The notes: generated by a model not told the origin, from the sequence alone. 64,000 nt of DNA from Paenibacillus_S vulneris (GCF_039543185.1 NZ_BAABJG010000006.1:806001-870000); one strand, 5' to 3'; shown: positions 16,527 to 25,564, counted from the first letter of the stretch. Numbers and translations: made by a program.

Positions 16527-16566
16527 ACCATTTCTATAATGTCGTATTACTAGGGGGATTTTAACC

Positions 16567-17157
16567 ATGACAATTAAAAAGAATGAAGCTGATCCTCGTG
16601 TGTTACGTACACGGCGACTTCTTCAAGACGCTTTTGCTTCACTAATTCAAGAAAAAGACTTTGAATCAATAACCGTTAGGGATATTGCAGAGCGGGCTAC
16701 TGTTAACAGAGCGACTTTTTATGCGCACTTTTTAGATAAATACGAAATTCTTGAGGCCAGACTAATGGAATCATTTATGACAATCATAAATGGTAGAATA
16801 AGCGGGCACGAAGTATTGAATGAAGAAACAATTCAGAGTATTTTTCTGGGGATATGCGAATTTCACAAGAGTCTAAGCACTATGTGCAAAAGAAGAAATC
16901 CATCGCTTGCATCTGTATTCGAAATTCAAATAAAGGAAAAAATTCAAACGATACTTCTTTCCTTTATTGACAAAGACAAGATGCTATCGAATCCAAACGC
17001 GCAATTCTCAATAAATACAGCTACTATCTTGTTAAGTTGGGGGATGTATGGGGCGGCTTACGTTTGGAACAAAGAGGGGTGTCTAATAAGTGCGGAATCA
17101 TTCGTTAAACAGTCTTTGCCCTTAGTGATGAACGGAGCCAAAGAACTACTGGGATAG
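16567..17157 (+). CDS. TetR/AcrR family regulator
   Basis: A 196-residue one-component repressor. N-terminal TetR helix-turn-helix: LLQDAFASLIQEKDFESITV, then RDIAERATVNRATFYAHFLD and KYEILE, which is the classic signature. The C-terminal half is the ligand-binding and dimerisation domain (TetR_C_33-like), with no known ligand. GGGGGA precedes ATG 16567. It is divergent from the MFS exporter and the shared region contains three similar palindromes, so it most likely represses both genes. Confidence 0.92.
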   Translation: MTIKKNEADPRVLRTRRLLQDAFASLIQEKDFESITVRDIAERATVNRATFYAHFLDKYEILEARLMESFMTIINGRISGHEVLNEETIQSIFLGICEFHKSLSTMCKRRNPSLASVFEIQIKEKIQTILLSFIDKDKMLSNPNAQFSINTATILLSWGMYGAAYVWNKEGCLISAESFVKQSLPLVMNGAKELLG

Positions 17158-17258
17158 TTCCTGTCGCTATTGCTCTATCTGCCCTTTATTTGAGCGATTC
17201 ATCTACTGCTTTGATTGGATCACGCTGAAACGTACAACTACATGCAAGACATGAACTG

Positions 17259-17282
17259 CCGTCACTTATCATACGGTTCATC
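17259..17282. repeat. 24-bp near-direct repeat, left copy
   Basis: Matches the copy at 20243-20266 at 21 of 24 positions (shared core ATACGGTTCA). The two copies flank the beta-helix gene in the same orientation. Confidence 0.6.
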
Positions 17283-17306
17283 GCAACAATTAAAAGGAAA
17301 AATGAA

Positions 17307-17331
17307 AAGGGCGCCGCTGCAGGACGCCCTT
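17307..17331 (-). terminator. Terminator of the beta-helix protein gene
   Basis: AAGGGCG (17307-17313) pairs with CGCCCTT (17325-17331); the minus strand continues TTCATTTTTCC. Confidence 0.75.
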
Positions 17332-17492
17332 AATTTAATCTATGTGTTTGCTGTCATGACCAATTGTATCCAATCTTTAACCGCGGACGACTGAAAAGAG
17401 AATCGCCCCTGTCATCGGAGGCCGTTTATCCGTTCTAAATTCTTGACGCCATTCTCTTATCCGGTTGCAAGTCCTGTTTGCCTATGCCCGAC

Positions 17493-20024
17493 TTAGTTAG
17501 CGTCGGCAATAACGATCTCATCCAGGTAAAGACTATCACCCGGAACTCCTGACGGGCTATATATCTCGAGATGGACATTTGCAGTCCCGTTCGGCGCGGT
17601 AATGTTAGCGGCAGCCTGCTGCCAGTTCGTCGATAAACCACTCAGCGGTATAAGATCGGTTTGCATTAGTGTCTGGCTTCTATCAAACCATTTAACCCTG
17701 AGCGTCACCTCGGATATTGATCCGGTACCTTGCTTGGCCCAATAACTCACCCGCTTATTGCCAGCGCTCGACGTAAACCCTGGCCAATTTGCGGCTACTA
17801 TGCCCCAACCCCATGGATCCGTTACGTCTACTCGAAGGCTGCCGTTCCCACGATGCGCTTCGTATGTCGATGCCGTAACAGAAGCGGAATACCAGGACTG
17901 CCACTGACCGCCCGAGGCTTCACCGCCAGCTGTGTCGGCATCAAGCACATTAGGCGCATCGCCTACTACCATGTCATCCAGGTAAAAATAATCCCCTGGT
18001 TCCCCCAATCCGATAAAAGAAACGAGCACGGTCGATGCTCCTTCAGGTGCATCAACTAATGCAGACGATTGCTGCCACGCGGTCGTCAGAGCAGGTGATT
18101 TGAGTTCGTTCGTTTGCAGTACCTTCTTGTTACTACCCAGCCATTTTACAATCATCTTGGGTTGTATGCTTGTCCCCGAACCAAGCTTTCCCCTGAAGCT
18201 GAGTTTCTTCAATCCTGCTGTCGTTGAAAATCCAGGCCAATTCGAAAGCACTCCCCAGCCCCATGGGTCGGTAACATCGATACGAAGACTGTGCTTACCG
18301 CTATTCATCTCATAAGCAGACTGCGAGACTGTTGCAGAGTACCAGTTCTGCCACCCTCCGATAGAACCTTCTAGAGTAGCCGTATCCGCGTCCAGATCAT
18401 TTGCAGCAGGTGCAGCAGGCGGAGTGCCGCCGCTTGAACCGCCAAAGTCAGGATCGCCGTTGAATGTGCTATTCATATCTTGGCTGAACGGCGCAGATCT
18501 CCAAGCATTAAACGACACGGCCTCTCCGTATCCTGTGGCAAAGCGCCAATTGCCAAAGTATTGATTATCATGGAAACGATTATTGTTCCCGAACATCACA
18601 TCATTCTGAACACCGGCAACGGTATAGGGCGACCACGGTATATTATCGGCTCCTGTCGCAATCAAAGCCTGTACACCGCAGTAAGTCCCCGCGCAAGGCA
18701 CAACATTCTCATCAAAATGAAACTCGTTGTTATTTACCTCAATCTCGCTTGCATGCCAGCGGCAGTCGGTCCTGTATGATTCGGCGGCAATATCGGTATA
18801 GCAAGGATGCGTGCCGTTAATCGGATTCGGGTAATCATAGTTGTGGGAGTCGGGAATAATCGTTGGAATCACGAATGGCGTACAGTATCCCTTACTTGTA
18901 TTGCCGTTTGAATTACAGAACCGGTTTGCATTTTCATAGATAGAAACGCCCGAGAAATTATTGATGAACGAATTATTGTAGATTCGGATCTTTGGCGCCC
19001 CGCTTACAGTCGAAGCAAGACGTGCATCACCGCCCGATTCGGATAGGTAAATGGCTGGGCCGGGCGATCCTTGATTGTTATTTCCGCTTGCCCATGCATT
19101 GCGGCTGATCGTATTGTTTCGGATCGTAGCGTTGTAACTAATTTCGTACCAAATGCCTTCACCGTCGTTATGGTCAATCCAATTCCCTTCAATCAGGAAA
19201 TCGATGTTATTCGTATCTGCCCACAGACCGGTTCCTTTGTTATCGTGTATGTAGTTGTTGGTAATCTTCGCGCCTTTCACATCCCAAAATTTGCCACCGC
19301 CTGTACAGCCGCAGCCGGGAATCTGAGCTTCCCAATTATCCGTATTATTGCCGGCAATTTCGTTATGGTCGAGCACGATATTTTTAATGGCAGAGTCCCC
19401 TTCAATCGGAGGTTTATACATACTAAAGCCATACTGACCGTTATCCTTCAAGCAATTGTAACGGACAACATTATCAGTGCCTAGAAATACGCCTGCGCCG
19501 TCATTATTGAAAATCGTATTATATTGAATAGTCCAACCGGTACCGGCATCGTGGTTGACGACGCCTTCGTTATTGTTATCATTGCCCCGGCCAAAGTTTG
19601 TGATGGTGAGATGCTGAATGGTTACGTTCGGCACGTCGCCCGTGAATGCATACAAATTCATATTCCGTCCATCGAGAATTGCGCCTGGAGCTCCAATATA
19701 GGTCGTGTTGGCCTTCGCATTAATTTGACCATAAATATCATCTGCAAGCGTGTGTGTTCCTGACTCAAACCAGAACGTAGCCCCTGGCCGATTGAAATCG
19801 AAGTCGCTGTTATCCCCTGCCGGCACTATCACAGCCCCATCAGGAGCGACGCTTGGACCACTTAATAAACTTGTATCGCTACATACAGCCGCTGGCGGAG
19901 AAGTGGGCCAAGAAACATCAGCATAGGCATCATTGGCGAAGGATGGCATAATGGTTCCGGTGAAAAGAAGCGTCAACAGCACGACAATGAACATAGTGCT
20001 ATGACGATGACGAATGGCTTGCAT
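17493..20024 (-). CDS. Secreted right-handed beta-helix protein with two C-terminal carbohydrate-binding-like modules
   Basis: An 843-residue exported protein. A signal peptide (FIVVLLTLLFTGTIMPSFA, then NDAYADV) precedes a parallel beta-helix of pectate-lyase-like coils rich in N-x-I and NNT motifs (for example TIQYNTIFNNDGAGVFLGTD and IEGNWIDHNDGEGIWYEISY). After a PPAAPAAND linker two tandem modules of about 145 residues share LDADTA, VTDPWGWG and NWPGF blocks and end PGD-x-YLD-x-V; these look like carbohydrate-binding beta-sandwiches. Probably a polysaccharide lyase or binding protein acting outside the cell. No catalytic set could be assigned, so the substrate is open. Confidence 0.85.
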   Translation of the reverse strand: MQAIRHRHSTMFIVVLLTLLFTGTIMPSFANDAYADVSWPTSPPAAVCSDTSLLSGPSVAPDGAVIVPAGDNSDFDFNRPGATFWFESGTHTLADDIYGQINAKANTTYIGAPGAILDGRNMNLYAFTGDVPNVTIQHLTITNFGRGNDNNNEGVVNHDAGTGWTIQYNTIFNNDGAGVFLGTDNVVRYNCLKDNGQYGFSMYKPPIEGDSAIKNIVLDHNEIAGNNTDNWEAQIPGCGCTGGGKFWDVKGAKITNNYIHDNKGTGLWADTNNIDFLIEGNWIDHNDGEGIWYEISYNATIRNNTISRNAWASGNNNQGSPGPAIYLSESGGDARLASTVSGAPKIRIYNNSFINNFSGVSIYENANRFCNSNGNTSKGYCTPFVIPTIIPDSHNYDYPNPINGTHPCYTDIAAESYRTDCRWHASEIEVNNNEFHFDENVVPCAGTYCGVQALIATGADNIPWSPYTVAGVQNDVMFGNNNRFHDNQYFGNWRFATGYGEAVSFNAWRSAPFSQDMNSTFNGDPDFGGSSGGTPPAAPAANDLDADTATLEGSIGGWQNWYSATVSQSAYEMNSGKHSLRIDVTDPWGWGVLSNWPGFSTTAGLKKLSFRGKLGSGTSIQPKMIVKWLGSNKKVLQTNELKSPALTTAWQQSSALVDAPEGASTVLVSFIGLGEPGDYFYLDDMVVGDAPNVLDADTAGGEASGGQWQSWYSASVTASTYEAHRGNGSLRVDVTDPWGWGIVAANWPGFTSSAGNKRVSYWAKQGTGSISEVTLRVKWFDRSQTLMQTDLIPLSGLSTNWQQAAANITAPNGTANVHLEIYSPSGVPGDSLYLDEIVIADAN

Positions 20025-20242
20025 TTGGCACTCTACCTTTCTTGGTCATAGTTTCCTTTCATAGTGCCTTTCTTTGACACAATTCGTCAATGATTATAAA
20101 GCCTCATTCGTTGGGCGGGTTTATTGGTCCTATAGGGAATCAACAAACGCAGGTCGTAGCTGGAAGGTGATCCCAATCGATATTTAAGGGTAATCCATTC
20201 GCTAGAACTTTTCCAAGTACTGAGCAGCGCAGCCGCGCATTA

Positions 20243-20266
20243 CCGTTACTTATGATACGGTTCACC
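20243..20266. repeat. 24-bp near-direct repeat, right copy
   Basis: Partner of 17259-17282, with three mismatches. It lies upstream of the beta-helix gene's promoter region. Confidence 0.6.
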
Positions 20267-20275
20267 CGAATTATT

Positions 20276-20671
20276 TCATCGAAGATCAATTGGAGTGTTT
20301 TCGTCAAACTTTCTTAAATCGCAGTAAACCTGTTCATTTTCTTTAGTACTTTTAATTAATATCATTGATAACGGATTGATACTGCTGTCAGAAATTAGAG
20401 CATTACAATTCAAATAACTGCAAACTTCTTTAATTAAATCATGCGTTTCTCTTTCTGGCTCATTCTTGAGAAATATGCTTAGTATTAATGGGTAATCGGC
20501 CTCGCATTTTCTCGTTTCGCACACAATATCCTTAATACCCACACCCAACGAATGCTCAATATTTGATGTTATATCTACTTTAGCACCATCTACCTGAAAC
20601 ACCTTGCTAAATGCATCAGAAAGCTCTGCTTTAGTGAGAATTCGATCTACGATTACATCTTGCCAAAACAT
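20276..20671 (-). CDS. Hypothetical protein, 131 residues
   Basis: AGGTGA eight bases before ATG 20671 opens a 131-codon frame. The product is soluble, mixed alpha/beta, with no membrane segment; it contains scattered cysteines (DIVCETRKCEADYPL, EVCSYLNCNALIS). I do not recognise a family. Codon use resembles that of the neighbouring acetyltransferase genes, and there is no longer antisense frame, so it is likely real. It stands alone between the beta-helix gene and a VOC-family gene. Confidence 0.65.
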   Translation of the reverse strand: MFWQDVIVDRILTKAELSDAFSKVFQVDGAKVDITSNIEHSLGVGIKDIVCETRKCEADYPLILSIFLKNEPERETHDLIKEVCSYLNCNALISDSSINPLSMILIKSTKENEQVYCDLRKFDENTPIDLR

Positions 20672-20789
20672 AATCTTTTCACCTGGCCTTCAGGTCATCC
20701 TTATTTTCCCTTTACTTCAACAATTAGCAAAAGGTTTCCGTGGCGCTTGTTCCAGACATAATTTCGCTATCGTACCCTAGCATAATCAA

Positions 20790-21128
20790 TTAACTCAGAA
20801 CCTCGACAGTAAATCCACCAGGCGCCTGTACATAGAACGTCCATGCGTGTGATCGTTGTGGTGGCTCCACATCAAACCCATCATCCTTCATACGTTGATT
20901 GATTTCGTTCACCCGATCCTCGCTTTCTTGAATGAAGCCGATATGAAAGGTGTTGGGATAGCTGACTTGATTACCTTTCATCAAAGTAAGTACTAACCCG
21001 CTATCGTCAAATAGTACAGCGAATGTATTGCCGCGTGTGTTCCCAATTTGCAATCCGAAATATTTCACCAAAAAATCAATTGTAGCTTTAACATCGCTGA
21101 CCGTTAGATTGAGATGGTTTAATTTCAC
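20790..21128 (-). CDS. VOC/glyoxalase family protein
   Basis: A single-domain 112-residue vicinal-oxygen-chelate protein with two beta-alpha-beta-beta-beta units: KLNHLNLTVSDVKATIDFL with an N-terminal metal His, and FHIGFIQESEDRVNEINQRM followed by a closing strand TFYVQAPGGFTVEVL that supplies the C-terminal acidic ligand. The start is GTG at 21128 behind AGAGGAAGTG. Members include glyoxalases, dioxygenases and fosfomycin- or bleomycin-resistance proteins; there is no context to decide. Confidence 0.85.
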   Translation of the reverse strand: MKLNHLNLTVSDVKATIDFLVKYFGLQIGNTRGNTFAVLFDDSGLVLTLMKGNQVSYPNTFHIGFIQESEDRVNEINQRMKDDGFDVEPPQRSHAWTFYVQAPGGFTVEVLS

Positions 21129-21458
21129 AAGAACACTTCCTCTTCTATAAAGAATTTATTCGTTCAATAACCACACTTTAACACAATATCTGCTAATCTG
21201 CCCTTTCGTATTATGAGTTCAGCCAGTTGAACTCTTTTTCCTTAAGGGGTTTAGTAGAAGGATTCTGATGTCGGTCTGAGGGCAGGTAAAGAGAAAATAT
21301 CGGAGAAGATTGCATCTAAATGTATGCGCCGGGAGAGCGATGGGCAATGGATAAGCTACAAGGAGCAAGATCCACGGCGATCTTACTCCTGTTTGTTGTG
21401 TTTTGGTGTTTTGGCATTTGTCCGGGGATTATCCTCAGCAGGAAATTTTTCAGCTATA
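21129..21458. other. Gap without a recognised gene
   Basis: About 330 bases between two minus-strand genes. A plus-strand frame at 21320-21517 exists, but it has no ribosome binding site, no family resemblance, and runs antisense into the acetyltransferase gene. Nothing else is recognised. Confidence 0.5.
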
Positions 21459-21983
21459 TTACAAAACAAGTTCATAAAGCTGAAATTGCCTTGGAATACC
21501 TATATCAATATAAGTAATATCTACGGTGTCCACATACTCAAATCCATACGACATATACATTTTCGCAGGTATATCGTTGCCCTTGAGACAATCTAATCTT
21601 ATAGCTTTTTGCTTTTTGTCCTTTGCGGTCTTAATTGCATGCTCAACAAGTCTCTTTGAATATCCACGACCACCATATTCCGGCAAAACACGCAGTGCGT
21701 GAATAATCATCACTTCATCTTTTGATGCATTAATATGCCAATGTACTGATTGATATGCGTCATCACAATCATGGCTTAAGATATACGCTGCGACAATTTT
21801 TTTATCCTCTATACCAATGAACTGACAACCTTCCTTTATCGCAGCTTCAACCATGGCTTGTGATGGGAACCCACCTTTATTTCCATCAGGCAAAAAACTT
21901 TTCTGCCCAAGCACTTCACACATCTCATTGTAAAATAACATGATTTCCGTCAAGTTATCTTTTGTAGCTTCTACTATTTTCAT
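21459..21983 (-). CDS. GNAT family N-acetyltransferase
   Basis: A 174-residue acetyltransferase. Acetyl-CoA-binding motif A is ALRVLPEYGGRGYSKRLVEH, with the (R/Q)xxGxG/A-type turn GGRGYS, after a central strand KKIVAAYILS. The terminal motif B segment is IRLDCLKGNDIPAKMYMSYG followed by FEYVDTVDI. The acceptor is unknown. GTGAGGTAGAG precedes ATG 21983. A second GNAT gene lies directly upstream on the same strand, 54 bases away, so the two may be co-transcribed. Confidence 0.9.
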   Translation of the reverse strand: MKIVEATKDNLTEIMLFYNEMCEVLGQKSFLPDGNKGGFPSQAMVEAAIKEGCQFIGIEDKKIVAAYILSHDCDDAYQSVHWHINASKDEVMIIHALRVLPEYGGRGYSKRLVEHAIKTAKDKKQKAIRLDCLKGNDIPAKMYMSYGFEYVDTVDITYIDIGIPRQFQLYELVL

Positions 21984-22037
21984 TCTCTACCTCACTTTCA
22001 AATGTTAATAACTCCGCAAGCTCTGACTTTGAAAGCT

Positions 22038-22472
22038 TCATATACCGTCTCCGGATCTAGTGTCTTTTGAATAAACGAAGAAGCCGCTTCTCTTTTCCCA
22101 TCCTGCAGCAGACCAGAAAAGATTGCCCGTAAAATTGTTGTCTATTACGAAAATATGGCACTTATCAATTCCTTGCTCTGCTAAACTCTGTAAGCTTTTG
22201 CTCACTAATTTAAGTCCGAGTTTTCGCTTGCGAAAATCTGGATCAACTGCTAAATGGTAAATAAATCCTCTTCGCCCATCATGTCCTGCGAGTATCGTAC
22301 CGATTACCTTGCCGTCAGTTTCAGCTATATAGCTTAGCCCTGCGTTCCGTTTTAAGTAAGAATCAATACTTGATCTTGAATCGGCCTCGCTTAAAGCAAG
22401 ACCTTCAATTTCGCTCCATAAACGGTATGCCTGATCGTAATCACTAATGGTCATTTCTCTTACATCAATCAT
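22038..22472 (-). CDS. GNAT family N-acetyltransferase (YpeA-like)
   Basis: A 144-residue GNAT enzyme. Motif A is HLAVDPDFRKRKLGLKLVSK; motif B ends with FVIDNNFTGNLFWSAAGWEK, which closely follows the layout of YpeA-like acetyltransferases. GGGGGG at 22480-22485 selects ATG 22472 over an in-frame ATG 15 bases earlier. Divergent from a LysR regulator whose upstream palindrome may also affect this promoter. The acetylated substrate is unknown. Confidence 0.88.
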   Translation of the reverse strand: MIDVREMTISDYDQAYRLWSEIEGLALSEADSRSSIDSYLKRNAGLSYIAETDGKVIGTILAGHDGRRGFIYHLAVDPDFRKRKLGLKLVSKSLQSLAEQGIDKCHIFVIDNNFTGNLFWSAAGWEKRSGFFVYSKDTRSGDGI

Positions 22473-22564
22473 TTTTTTGCCCCCCATGTTAGCCTTGATT
22501 CAATTGTATAAAAAAAGTATAAAATAGAACTGTAGATTTATCGAATGAATAATTTTCGCTTAAT

Positions 22565-22583
22565 ACATGAATTGTATTCATGT
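22565..22583. promoter_or_regulatory. 19-bp palindrome upstream of lysR-type gene
   Basis: ACATGAATTGTATTCATGT: perfect eight-base arms around TGT. It ends 15 bases before the LysR start codon, in the position of an autoregulatory LysR binding site. Confidence 0.6.
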
Positions 22584-22597
22584 GGAAAAGAGGTTCT

Positions 22598-23527
22598 ATG
22601 CTTAACCATCTTCAACTCGAAGTTTTTCTGAAAATCGTTGAGACCGGGAGTTTTACAAAAGCAGGTGAAAACCTGAACATGACGCAATCAGCAGTAAGCC
22701 ACTCCATAGCTTCATTAGAAAAAAACTTAGGAGTGAAGTTATTTGAACGGGTCAATCGAACAATGAGATTAACCTCAGCCGGCAACGTGATCCTACCTCA
22801 TGTCAGAGAGATATTTAATCAGGATTCCATTATCCTACAAAAAGCAAACAAGTTGCTGAATGTTGAGTTCGGTACAATTAAAATTGCTTGCTTTCCAAGT
22901 TTTATGACTAAATGGCTCCCAAATCTAATGAGATTGTATAACCGAAGATTTCCTAAAATTGATTTTCAAATTATAGAGGGAGATTATAACGAGATTACGG
23001 ACTGGGTTAAAGACGGAAAAGTTGATATTGGATTTTCAATCGAGTCGGCAGACTTATGTTTTGAAGCATTTGTACGTGATTCTATGCTGGTCGTTTTGCC
23101 TGAAAATAGTCCGTTAAGTCATCTGTCTGACGTAAAATTAGAGGATATCGCCAAACTTCCTTATATCAATGTAAAAGGATACGAAAAACTATTGGATGAA
23201 ATTTTGATGGGTACGGGGGTACGACTTAATGTGAAATACAATTTACACAACACTTATTCTATCATATCAATGGTTGAAGAAGGATTTGGTGTAACCATCT
23301 TGCCTGAGCTGGCTCTTCCGCGTTATCAAGCAAAAATTCATGTAAAACCTTTACAGCCGGCTTTCATTCGAACGATTGGATGTATATTTAGATCAGCTGA
23401 AACGTTATCGCCCGCAGTTAAGGCTTTTCTATCGTTTATTACTGAACAACTCAATTCGGGAGAAAATGACAAATCAGATGAGACGAATCTTAACAACAAT
23501 CAGACTACTGCCGAAAAAACACCTTAG
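22598..23527 (+). CDS. LysR family transcriptional regulator
   Basis: A 309-residue regulator. The N-terminal LysR helix-turn-helix reads LQLEVFLKIVETGSFTKAGE followed by NLNMTQSAVSHSIASLEKNL. The C-terminal effector-binding domain resembles type 2 periplasmic-binding folds, starting GTIKIACFPSFMTKWLPNLM. AAGAGG precedes ATG 22598; the in-frame ATG at 22580 falls inside the palindrome at 22565-22583 and has no binding site. Divergent from two acetyltransferases. The effector is unknown. Confidence 0.92.
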   Translation: MLNHLQLEVFLKIVETGSFTKAGENLNMTQSAVSHSIASLEKNLGVKLFERVNRTMRLTSAGNVILPHVREIFNQDSIILQKANKLLNVEFGTIKIACFPSFMTKWLPNLMRLYNRRFPKIDFQIIEGDYNEITDWVKDGKVDIGFSIESADLCFEAFVRDSMLVVLPENSPLSHLSDVKLEDIAKLPYINVKGYEKLLDEILMGTGVRLNVKYNLHNTYSIISMVEEGFGVTILPELALPRYQAKIHVKPLQPAFIRTIGCIFRSAETLSPAVKAFLSFITEQLNSGENDKSDETNLNNNQTTAEKTP

Positions 23528-23704
23528 TTTTTACTGCGCTATGATGGTTGGTTTATGTTGACTACGCTGCATATTAGCACAACGAGGCTGTCCAAAAGGC
23601 AACCGAACATATTGATCAGCGCTATTATAATACCTGCTATGAATGCTCCGCAGCGTGAATACAGTGTTAGCTAATGTTGCTGACTTTATCAAGTTGCTAA
23701 GACT

Positions 23705-24187
23705 TCAAAACGAGCTATTCCCGCATGCCAGTGAGTTCCATGCCGCAATCTGGGCAATGGAACCGCCCTGCATCCCCGAGGGTGTAATTGCGCATATTTG
23801 TTTCGGCCTTGCACCAGCTCCAAACGTAATCACAGCTCTAACCTGCACAGGGCTTCCATTCACCTCGAATACAAGATCCGCATGGCCCGTGCAATAGCAA
23901 CCGTCATCATATTCGGCACGAACGTTACTGAAGGATAGTAGTCGAACCCCTTCTTCTTCAGCCAGCTGCTTCCAAGCGCTTTCCTTACTGCCCGCGGTCT
24001 TCTGCCCTTCCCAGCCAAACAGTTCCGCAGCTCTGTCGTAGTTTTGCTCCTGGACTGCTTTCAGGAATGAAACGGTTTGCTTTTGTATAGCTATTGGGTT
24101 CCAAAACAAGGTTACTTTGTATAGCAAAAACATGATGCACAACAACAATCCCAAATAACCTACCGATTTCACAAGTAGTGGATTCAT
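23705..24187 (-). CDS. Membrane-anchored hypothetical protein, NTF2-like
   Basis: A 160-residue protein with one N-terminal transmembrane helix (VGYLGLLLCIMFLLYKVTLF) and an extracytoplasmic domain. The sequence VSFLKAVQEQNYDRAAELFG is typical of NTF2/lumazine-binding-like folds, in which the helix is followed by a curved sheet (here VFEVNGSPVQVRAVITFG). A CYC pair and a late CGNSSF tail could form disulphides outside the cell. GGAGGGAGGA precedes ATG 24187. Function unknown; no operon partner. Confidence 0.7.
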   Translation of the reverse strand: MNPLLVKSVGYLGLLLCIMFLLYKVTLFWNPIAIQKQTVSFLKAVQEQNYDRAAELFGWEGQKTAGSKESAWKQLAEEEGVRLLSFSNVRAEYDDGCYCTGHADLVFEVNGSPVQVRAVITFGAGARPKQICAITPSGMQGGSIAQIAAWNSLACGNSSF

Positions 24188-24306
24188 CTCTGTCCTCCCT
24201 CCATTCTATACTGTAGACGAAACGTACAGGGAAAGCGTTACGCTAATCTGCCCGGATTTTGGATATATACGTGTCATGGGGACCGGACCTATTTAGGAAA
24301 AAACGA

Positions 24307-24332
24307 AAGCTGGCTCCGTCGGGGGCCAGCTT
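24307..24332 (-). terminator. Terminator of the aldo/keto reductase gene
   Basis: AAGCTGGC (24307-24314) with GCCAGCTT (24325-24332); the minus strand continues TCGTTTTTTCC. Confidence 0.8.
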
Positions 24333-24356
24333 ATATGTAATTCCGCTAGTAATCTA

Positions 24357-25322
24357 TTATTTGAATCGATTCGCTTCAGGATCTTCCGTATCATATTCGA
24401 TCTCGGCTATCGCGGACCACAGCTCGGCAGGAATCGGGAATTGGGCCAGCTCTAACGTCTGAGCGACCCGCTCCGGCTTCGACATGCCTACGACCGTACT
24501 CGTGACACGAGGATCACGCATAGAGAACTGAAGCGCCGCGGCCGCCAGAGGAACATTGTATTCCTGGCAGATCTTCGCAAACGACCGTGCACGCTCAACC
24601 AGTAAAGGAGGTGCATCACTATAGGCATAGCGGGAATAGGCATCCGGACCTTTGGCCAGCATACCGCTGCCATAAGGTGCCGCGTTGATGACCGCAACAC
24701 CCAGTCGATTGGCGACGTCAAGCAAAGGCTCAGCCGATCGATTGAGCAGCGTGTACCGGTTATGGGTCTCAACCGCGCTGAACTCTCCTGTTTCTACATA
24801 ACGAATCAGCATGTCAACGGGACCGCCAGACATCCCAATGTGCTCGATGACTCCTTGATCCTTGAAGCTTTTCAATACCTCAAGGGGGCCGCCCGGTCCC
24901 ATAACATTTTCAAAAGTCGTATGTTCGGGATCATGGATGTACACATATTGCAGACGATCTAGTCCTAGGCGCTCGAGGCTTCCTTCGATGGAACGTTTGA
25001 TTTGCTCACCGCTGAAGTCACCTGTCTTTAAGCAGCGGTCCGCTTTGGTTGCAAGCACATAACCCGCCGGGAGTCCGCCATTCTCTTTAATGACCTTACC
25101 GATACGACGCTCACTCTCGCCATCCCCATAGGCCGCAGCCGTATCAAGGAAATTGATGGGACTAGCAAAAGCAGCACGAATCGTTGCTAACGCAGTCTCT
25201 TCTGGCGCGCTAAAAGCAAAGGTTTCAGGCATATCTCCAAGTGGAGCCCCACCTACACAAAGCGGAGAGACAAGCAGCCCCGTTGTGCCAAGTGGCCGAT
25301 TTGAAAGCAACTGTTCCGACAT
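24357..25322 (-). CDS. Aldo/keto reductase
   Basis: A 321-residue NAD(P)H-dependent oxidoreductase with TIM-barrel fold. The catalytic tetrad is visible: Asp and Tyr in FLDTAAAYGDGESERRIG, Lys in VLATKADRC, His in YVYIHDPEH. The C-terminal cofactor segment is STVVGMSKPERVAQTLELAQ. It resembles D-threo-aldose dehydrogenase or pyridoxal dehydrogenase types. AAGGAAGCGGG precedes ATG 25322. Monocistronic with its own terminator, divergent from the copper-amine-oxidase-N-like gene. Confidence 0.92.
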   Translation of the reverse strand: MSEQLLSNRPLGTTGLLVSPLCVGGAPLGDMPETFAFSAPEETALATIRAAFASPINFLDTAAAYGDGESERRIGKVIKENGGLPAGYVLATKADRCLKTGDFSGEQIKRSIEGSLERLGLDRLQYVYIHDPEHTTFENVMGPGGPLEVLKSFKDQGVIEHIGMSGGPVDMLIRYVETGEFSAVETHNRYTLLNRSAEPLLDVANRLGVAVINAAPYGSGMLAKGPDAYSRYAYSDAPPLLVERARSFAKICQEYNVPLAAAALQFSMRDPRVTSTVVGMSKPERVAQTLELAQFPIPAELWSAIAEIEYDTEDPEANRFK

Positions 25323-25564
25323 AGAATGATTCCCGCTTCCTTTTATAAATTTGAAATCCTTTACAATTCAATAAGTATAGATTACCTAATCTTATTCAAT
25401 TTCGTCAATTATTGAAAAGAAATATTCCTTGCGCATTCATTTGTGGTATAAACAAACACGAAATCCATTCAGCTGCTTATATATTGTATATTCACTGAAT
25501 CAAAATAAAACATCTTCACCTAAATTGCGTCTAAATGGTATACAAGTATAAGGGAGGAACCAAC

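Noticed and set aside
21320..21517. 65-codon plus frame with a hydrophobic stretch
   Set aside because: No ribosome binding site, runs antisense into the acetyltransferase gene, and no family match.
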